From an uncultured Collinsella sp. (lineage in GTDB: Bacteria > Actinomycetota > Coriobacteriia > Coriobacteriales > Coriobacteriaceae): 35,438 bases of DNA. Made by a program: the position numbers and the translations under genes. Positions 31,175 to 35,438 of this stretch are shown here, one piece after another (the stretch's first letter is position 1; each line of letters begins with the position of its first letter). Below the pieces are notes generated by a model. That model was not told the origin of the DNA and did no database searches. It saw only the letters and a program-made list of their open reading frames with translations. The stretch is taken from positions 1 through 35,438 of the forward strand of contig URBP01000009.1 of assembly GCA_900546105.1 (NCBI GenBank). Direction: 5' to 3'.

Positions 31175-31315
31175 GTTACGCGGTTTTACCAAACCGCGTA
31201 ACTAGTTGACGCTGCGCGACGCCCAGGGCGACAATTTGTCATTCAAAAGGCAAGGCATGACCAGAAGGTCTATGCCTTGCCTTTTTCATGCCAACTTGTT
31301 CGCCCTGGGCGTCGC
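31175..31315 (+). ncRNA. Structured RNA-like element, copy B
   Basis: It begins four bases after the RGG gene stop. Hairpin 1: GTTACGCGGTTT-TACC-AAACCGCGTAAC (31175-31202). The same 14-nt linker TTGACGCTGCGCGA (31206-31219) enters a 16-bp outer stem (31216-31231 with 31300-31315) extended by CAA/TTG past a bulge. Inner hairpin: 14-bp stem (31245-31258 with 31272-31285) topped by GACC-AGAA-GGTC with a single bulged T. Unpaired TTTCA-x-G-x-CA strings on the 3' side match copy A, and TCGCTCGCTG closes both. Stem sequences differ from copy A throughout yet remain paired. Confidence 0.65.
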
Positions 31316-31355
31316 TCGCTGGCGTTGCCAAAACATCGGCGTCGCCCTGATCAAA

Positions 31356-31390
31356 ACCTACCAAAAAGGGACAGGTTTATTTTGGTCGGT
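31356..31390 (+). repeat. Third GGGACAGGTT hairpin unit
   Basis: This 35-base unit matches 13467-13501 with ACCTACC/GGTCGGT in place of ACCTGCC/GGCAGGT, so one G-C pair has become A-T while the stem is kept. Similarity continues to about 31406 (TTTATCTGGG-x-AAACG), matching the minus strand of the spacer at 13517-13533. It is a single unit here, not an inverted pair. Confidence 0.8.
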
Positions 31391-31425
31391 TTTATCTGGG
31401 CAAACGTGGTCGTCTATCGCAATGT

Positions 31426-31479
31426 AGTCGTTGGGGACGTTCTTGTTTGACTAGTCGTTTAAGAACGTCCCCAACGACT
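31426..31479. repeat. Perfect 19-bp hairpin
   Basis: AGTCGTTGGGGACGTTCTT (31426-31444) is exactly complementary to 31461-31479 around a 16-base loop. GCAAT/ATTGC (31419-31423, 31482-31486) extends it past a two-base mismatch. No T-run follows. Confidence 0.85.
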
Positions 31480-31487
31480 GTATTGCA

Positions 31488-31553
31488 TGAGAGTGGATAA
31501 TCTCCTGGTTTGAGCCTGCATTCATGCTCAAGGTGGGAGATTATCCACTCTCA
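31488..31553. repeat. Perfect 18-bp hairpin with inner stem
   Basis: TGAGAGTGGATAATCTCC (31488-31505) is exactly complementary to 31536-31553, and TTGAGC/GCTCAA forms a second stem inside the loop. It is in tandem with the preceding hairpin and lies just after the pdxT stop on the convergent side. Confidence 0.85.
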
Positions 31554-31594
31554 TTTGTTGTGTGTCCGAAAATCCACGCTCGTTTCTACTCCGC

Positions 31595-32182
31595 CTACAT
31601 TTGTAGGAACAGTTCGTGGAGGCGGGTGTCTTCATCGAGTTCGGGGTGGAAGGTTACGCCGAGCTGGTTGCCCTGGCGGGCGGCGACGATGCGCCCGTCG
31701 ACTTTCGCTAAGGCCTTGGCATTGCCGTGCACTTCGACGATGCGGGGTGCACGGATAAATGTTAATGGCACTTCACCGTCGATGCCGGACACCTGGCCCT
31801 TGGTGCGAAAACTGCCGAGCTGTCTGCCATAAGCGTTGCGCTCAACGAGTACGTTCATGGTTGCTAGGCGCGGCGTTCCCTTTTCGTCGTGTGCGGCAAG
31901 GTCGCGCGCCAGCAGAATCAGGCCGGCGCAGGTGCCCAGGACGGGCATGCCTTTGGCGATACGGGCACGAAGCTCCTCGAGCATGCCCAACTCATCAAGC
32001 AGCTTCCCTTGAACGGTAGACTCGCCGCCGGGAAGTACCAGACGGTCAAAGTCCTGCTTCAAATCAGCCGCCTGCCTCAGCTCAATACAACGTGCGCCCA
32101 GCTCGGACAGCCTCGCCTCGTGCTCGGCAAAAGCACCTTGGACCGCCAGCACGGCGACCGTCTGGTCTGCGTAATCGCTCAT
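31595..32182 (-). CDS. pdxT: PLP synthase glutaminase subunit
   Basis: PdxT hydrolyses glutamine and channels ammonia to PdxS for one-step pyridoxal 5'-phosphate synthesis. The 195-residue class I amidotransferase shows VAVLAVQGAFAEHEARL, LVLPGGESTVQGKLL, the nucleophile Cys in GTCAGLILLA and the His-Glu pair in TFHPELDED. AAAGGA precedes the ATG at 32180-32182. It follows pdxS by 20 bases, so the two form an operon. The MocR regulator PdxR is divergent from pdxS and probably controls both. Confidence 0.96.
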   Translation of the reverse strand: MSDYADQTVAVLAVQGAFAEHEARLSELGARCIELRQAADLKQDFDRLVLPGGESTVQGKLLDELGMLEELRARIAKGMPVLGTCAGLILLARDLAAHDEKGTPRLATMNVLVERNAYGRQLGSFRTKGQVSGIDGEVPLTFIRAPRIVEVHGNAKALAKVDGRIVAARQGNQLGVTFHPELDEDTRLHELFLQM

Positions 32183-32202
32183 GTGCGATCCTTTCTGCTG
32201 GA

Positions 32203-33093
32203 CTAGCGTCCGCGCTCCTCCATGATGATCTCGATCTCGTCGGCGTTGATGCCGACCATGGCCTCGCCCAGGTCCTCCGAAAGCTCGGCGATGAGCTTGG
32301 CATCGGTGAAGTTTGCCACGGCCTTGACGATGGCGGCGGCGCGCTTGGCGGGGTCGCCGCTCTTAAAGATGCCCGATCCGACAAAGACGCCCTCGGCGCC
32401 CAGCTGCATCATCAGCGCGGCGTCGGCGGGGGTCGCTACGCCGCCGGCAGCAAAGTTCACGACGGGGAGCTTGCCCGTCGCATGGACCTCGCGCACCAGC
32501 TCGACCGGCACCTGCAGCTGCTTAGCGGCCTCAAAGAGCTCATCGTCGCGCAGGGCAACAACGTCGCGGATCTGCTTTTGGATCTTGCGCATGTGGCGCA
32601 CGGCCTGGACCACGTCGCCCGTGCCCGGCTCGCCCTTGGTGCGGATCATCGTGGCACCTTCTGTAACACGACGTAGCGCCTCGCCCAGGTCGCGGGCGCC
32701 GCAGACAAACGGGACGTCAAACTGGGTCTTGTCGATGTGGTAGACATCGTCGGCGGGGGAGAGAACCTCGGACTCATCGATGCAATCGATCTCGATGGCC
32801 TGAAGGACCTGCGCCTCGACGATGTGACCGATGCGGCACTTTGCCATGACGGGGATGGAGACGGCCTCCTGAATGCCCTTGATCATCTTGGGGTCACTCA
32901 TGCGCGACACGCCGCCGGCGGCGCGGATGTCGGCCGGGATGCGCTCGAGAGCCATGACGGCGCAGGCGCCTGCTTCCTCGGCGATGCGTGCCTGCTCGGG
33001 CGTGGTGACGTCCATGATGACGCCGCCTTTGAGCATCTGCGCGAGCTCGCGATTGAGTTTGACGCGATCGGCCTTGCTGGTCTGTTCTGCCAT
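32203..33093 (-). CDS. pdxS: PLP synthase lyase subunit
   Basis: PdxS builds pyridoxal 5'-phosphate from ribose 5-phosphate, glyceraldehyde 3-phosphate and PdxT-derived ammonia. The 296-residue TIM barrel is highly conserved: LAQMLKGGVIMDVTTPEQA, CAVMALERIPADIRAAGGV, RMSDPKMIKGI, MAKCRIGHIVEAQVLQAI, IDESEVLSPAD, MIRTKGEPGTGDVV and FAAGGVATPADAALMMQLGA with GVFVGSGIFKS. Catalytic lysines lie in DVTTPEQ-adjacent MLKGG and in RTKGEPG-type segments as in the family. ATG at 33091-33093 has AAGGGAG upstream; the longer frame adds 14 residues with no ribosome site. It is first in the pdxST operon. Confidence 0.97.
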   Translation of the reverse strand: MAEQTSKADRVKLNRELAQMLKGGVIMDVTTPEQARIAEEAGACAVMALERIPADIRAAGGVSRMSDPKMIKGIQEAVSIPVMAKCRIGHIVEAQVLQAIEIDCIDESEVLSPADDVYHIDKTQFDVPFVCGARDLGEALRRVTEGATMIRTKGEPGTGDVVQAVRHMRKIQKQIRDVVALRDDELFEAAKQLQVPVELVREVHATGKLPVVNFAAGGVATPADAALMMQLGAEGVFVGSGIFKSGDPAKRAAAIVKAVANFTDAKLIAELSEDLGEAMVGINADEIEIIMEERGR

Positions 33094-33189
33094 GGTTGCT
33101 CCCTTGATTGGCATGTGCATTGCTTGACGGAACATCCTATCGGGGAGCTGGGTATGGCGAAATACTCAGTTTTCGAGATAATAACAAGG

Positions 33190-33207
33190 CCAGACTAATA
33201 CCAGATT
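33190..33207. promoter_or_regulatory. Direct repeat, possible PdxR site
   Basis: CCAGACT (33190-33196) and CCAGATT (33201-33207) are spaced 11 bases apart in the 145-base gap between pdxS and pdxR. MocR regulators commonly bind direct repeats near this spacing. No exact match to a published PdxR box is claimed. Confidence 0.4.
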
Positions 33208-33238
33208 GAATGACTCGATAAGGTCAGGTAACTAACTC

Positions 33239-34678
33239 ATGCTCGACTACAATTTGGAACAACGCGGCGAAGCATCGCTCTATGAGTATGTTTACCAGCA
33301 AATTCGAGATGATATCGTTGCTGGACGCATTGCGGCGGGGGAGCATCTGCCGTCTAAGCGCGCCTTTGCCAGTCATCTGGGAATCAGTGTCATTACCATC
33401 GAGAATGCATATAGCCAGTTGCTTGCCGAGGGCTATATCTACTCAAAGCCGCGTCGTGGCTACTACGCTTGTGAGCTTCCGGATGCACCGGTTTTGGCTT
33501 CGGCTGCGGAGGGCATCGACCGAGATGCCGTCTCTGTGGGCCCCGGCGTGCATGATGTCAACGGACAGGTCGAGCGATTCGATGCGCTCTCTCCTTCCGC
33601 TTTGGAGGCGGCGCGGCTTTGGCAAAGCGCACTGCGGGCAACGCTGTCATCCGAAGACGAACGCGAGATCTTTTCGCCCGCACCGGCACAGGGCACCGCT
33701 CGGCTACGACGCGCAATTGCTCACCATCTGCGCGGGACAAGGGGTATGAATGTCGACCCTGACAACATCGTTATCGGTGCGGGCGCTCAGCTGCTCGATA
33801 CCATGCTGGTTCAGTTGCTTGGCGCGGACAAGGTGTATGCCGTCGAGGATCCGGGCTATTTGCGTCTGACGCGCATCTATCAGGCTATGGGTTGCGAAGT
33901 TCGACATATCCCGTTGGATGGCGAGGGCGTGGACTTGAGCGAGCTGTTCGATGCTGGGGCGGACGTTCTTCACCTTATGCCGTCGCATCAATATCCAACC
34001 GGCTTGGTGACGAGTATCGCACGTCGCTATGCCCTGCTGAGTTGGGCTGCCGAGCGGCCGGGCCGGTATCTCATCGAAGATGACTTCGATTGCGAGTTTC
34101 GCCTTGCCGGCAAGCCGATTCCCGCGCTCGCGTCGATCGATGCCGCTCAGTCGGTCATCTACACCAATACGTTTTCGAAGAGCCTTTCCTCGGCGTTGCG
34201 TCTAGCGTACATGGTGTTGCCCGATGAGCTAATGGAGCGGTTTAGGCGCAACCTTGGTTTTTACGCCTCGTCGGTGAGCTCTGTTGACCAGGTCGCTTTA
34301 GCGCGCTTGCTGGAATCGGGTGATTACGAGCGACATGTGAACCGCGTGCGTGTTCGTGCTCGCGAGACGCGTGATGGCCTGGCGGCGCTTGTGCGGAAGA
34401 CATTTCCGGCGGGGGAGGTCTCGATCGAACATGCGGATGCGGGTCTTTACTGCATCGTGGTTGCGGAGCGTGGTGCGGGCGGAAGCTCTTTTACGCTGGC
34501 CCTCACGCGCTCGAGTATCCCTTTTATCGATATCAGTGACTGCTTTTGGTGTGCCGATGGCGCATCTGTCCCTGAAAGCTCGACTCGAATCCTTGTCCAG
34601 TATGACGACTTGAGTTCAAATGCGCTTAATACCCTGGAATCGCAGTTAATGGGGGTGCCCTCTAGCCTAAGTGAGTAG
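33239..34678 (+). CDS. pdxR: MocR-family PLP-responsive regulator of pdxST
   Basis: The 479-residue MocR protein has an N-terminal GntR winged HTH at about residues 10-78 (YVYQQIRDDIVAGRIAAGEHLPSKR, HLGISVITIENAYSQLLAEGYI) and a fold-type I aminotransferase-like domain that senses PLP. That domain shows VIGAGAQLLDTML, EDPGYLRLTRIY, MPSHQYPTGLV, LIEDDFDCEFR and the PLP-binding lysine in NTFSKSLSSALRLAYMVLP. It is divergent from pdxST, the standard arrangement, and should activate or repress PLP synthesis according to PLP level. The ribosome site before the ATG at 33239 is weak. The stop lies inside the left arm of a long-range inverted repeat. Confidence 0.94.
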   Translation: MLDYNLEQRGEASLYEYVYQQIRDDIVAGRIAAGEHLPSKRAFASHLGISVITIENAYSQLLAEGYIYSKPRRGYYACELPDAPVLASAAEGIDRDAVSVGPGVHDVNGQVERFDALSPSALEAARLWQSALRATLSSEDEREIFSPAPAQGTARLRRAIAHHLRGTRGMNVDPDNIVIGAGAQLLDTMLVQLLGADKVYAVEDPGYLRLTRIYQAMGCEVRHIPLDGEGVDLSELFDAGADVLHLMPSHQYPTGLVTSIARRYALLSWAAERPGRYLIEDDFDCEFRLAGKPIPALASIDAAQSVIYTNTFSKSLSSALRLAYMVLPDELMERFRRNLGFYASSVSSVDQVALARLLESGDYERHVNRVRVRARETRDGLAALVRKTFPAGEVSIEHADAGLYCIVVAERGAGGSSFTLALTRSSIPFIDISDCFWCADGASVPESSTRILVQYDDLSSNALNTLESQLMGVPSSLSE

Positions 34679-34787
34679 ACCTTTAGCTCTTTGGCGACCA
34701 GGCAGTTTTGCAACAAGCTATCTACCTGCGGTTTTGAAAAGCAGGATGACCGGCCTGCTCGGGATGTTCCAAAAAGTCTACTCACTT
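34669..34787. repeat. Long-range inverted repeat overlapping the pdxR stop
   Basis: AAGTGAGTAGAC (34669-34680) is exactly complementary to GTCTACTCACTT (34776-34787), with T-run and A-run extending it. The 95 bases between hold a smaller GCAGG/CCTGC stem. The left arm contains the pdxR stop codon. Confidence 0.75.
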
Positions 34788-34821
34788 GCCGCGCAAAGCT
34801 TCTCCATGAGAAAAAAATGGG

Positions 34822-34887
34822 GTTTTCAACAGGGCTTCGTCCAGTTCTTGGCAAGCTATTGGTCAGTTGGGGAGGGCTGTTGAAAAC
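34822..34887. repeat. Second inverted repeat downstream of pdxR
   Basis: GTTTTCAACAG (34822-34832) is exactly complementary to CTGTTGAAAAC (34877-34887). It lies in tandem with the previous repeat; the 44-base loop has no clear structure. Confidence 0.7.
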
Positions 34888-34970
34888 TTAGCGGTCCGCT
34901 CGGTGCCATTTTTGGTGCGTTCGCGCCAATGCGTGAGTACCCGGGTTGAAATTCGTGTTTTCCTGTGCCT

Positions 34971-35438
34971 ATGAAGGATCTACTTTGTGACATATCGGCT
35001 TTTAGGTACTGGCGTTTGCCTCCTCAAGCCCTCGCTTTGTGTCCGCCACTTCCACGACCGGAAAAAGACCGGCAGCGATATGGCCCCGCCCGTAACCCGA
35101 CGGCTGCGGTTGCGCTCGGCTTGCCGTTGCATACATTGGTTGGGACGAGAAATGAGCGGACTTGTCCTGCCAGCGTTAGGCAACGGCTGTTCCTTGGTGA
35201 GCTTCCCAGGGAATCCGTGCTGGAAACGGAACATGGGTTTTTGGTCACATCTCCTTTGCTGACGGCATTCATCATGTCGCGGCATCTGACGGATCTCCAG
35301 CTGCTTTTGGTATTGGCGGAGATGTGCGGCTTGTTTACGGTTTGTGCCTTGCCAGCAGCACTCGAGGCAGAGCTTTCGCGTGCAATTGAGTCGGGCGCGA
35401 TTCCGGCAACCTTTGGTTGGGCACGTTGCCCGTCCGAG
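34971..35438 (+). CDS. Hypothetical protein, 3'-truncated by the window edge
   Basis: An open frame from ATG at 34971 runs 156 codons to the last base with no stop. The reading is protein-like: MKDLLCDISAFRYWRLPPQA, ALGLPLHTLVGTRNERT, LETEHGFLVTSPLLTAF and LTDLQLLLVLAEMCGLFTVC. Hydrophobic and charged residues are well spaced and G+C is high at third positions. I do not recognise the family with certainty; the layout recalls coriobacterial proteins of unknown function whose C-terminus can be a DUF559-like nuclease domain, but that part lies outside the window. No strong ribosome site is visible. Confidence 0.7.
   Translation, partial: MKDLLCDISAFRYWRLPPQALALCPPLPRPEKDRQRYGPARNPTAAVALGLPLHTLVGTRNERTCPASVRQRLFLGELPRESVLETEHGFLVTSPLLTAFIMSRHLTDLQLLLVLAEMCGLFTVCALPAALEAELSRAIESGAIPATFGWARCPSE

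Overview
The window joins DNA from two phyla. Bases 1 to about 4046 look like Bacteroidales: they are A+T-richer, have the weak A-rich ribosome sites of that group, and carry a thioredoxin-fold gene and a CarB closest in wording to Bacteroides proteins. Everything from about 4047 or 4111 to the end looks like one G+C-rich Coriobacteriia genome, most probably Collinsella. I infer this from gene content, strong GGAGG-type ribosome sites and GTG starts; no search was run. CarB loses its N-terminus exactly at the boundary, so an assembly or binning chimera is the simplest reading of the left end.

Layout of the Coriobacteriia part. 4.1-5.6 kb: an NADPH-dependent FMN reductase-like flavoprotein and an A+T-rich patch with a small membrane protein. 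5.7-10.0 kb: two related c-di-GMP proteins, one GGDEF-PAS-GGDEF and one GGDEF-PAS-GGDEF-GGDEF-EAL. 10.4-11.4 kb: a patatin-like lipase and a tandem hairpin repeat. 11.4-13.4 kb: a thiamine salvage operon (thiM, an MTH1187-family thiamine-binding protein, thiE) behind a TPP riboswitch and an intrinsic terminator. 13.6-16.7 kb: a HAD phosphatase, a LysR regulator and a MetE C-terminal-type methyltransferase. 16.8-21.7 kb: a UraA-type permease, a freshly inserted IS1249/IS256-type element with an 8-bp target duplication, an esterase and an AzgA-type purine permease. 21.9-25.7 kb: a peptide-deformylase-like protein with an altered HExxH motif, a bile salt hydrolase and a Kup potassium transporter. 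25.9-27.8 kb: a divergent EamA exporter/LysR pair. 27.9-31.2 kb: an XRE-HTH/AlaA aminotransferase fusion with a palindromic operator, an intact short peptide deformylase and an acidic protein with an RGG-rich tail. 31.6-34.7 kb: the PLP synthase genes pdxS-pdxT divergent from the MocR-type regulator pdxR. A partial gene runs off the right edge.

The most unusual content is intergenic. Two elements, just after the HTH-AlaA gene (29457-29593) and just after the RGG gene (31175-31315), share one three-hairpin architecture. Their stems differ in sequence but stay complementary, while the TACC loop, a 14-nt linker and a GACC-AGAA-GGTC tip with a 3' one-base bulge are conserved. This is the pattern expected of a structured RNA family. 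Several further families of perfect hairpins (11254-11363, 13467-13568 with a third copy at 31356, 31426-31553, 34669-34887) sit in other gaps. The HTH-AlaA fusion, with three helically phased ATTGAAC sites at its promoter and a second ribosome site and ATG at the domain boundary, is the best candidate for an undescribed regulatory arrangement.
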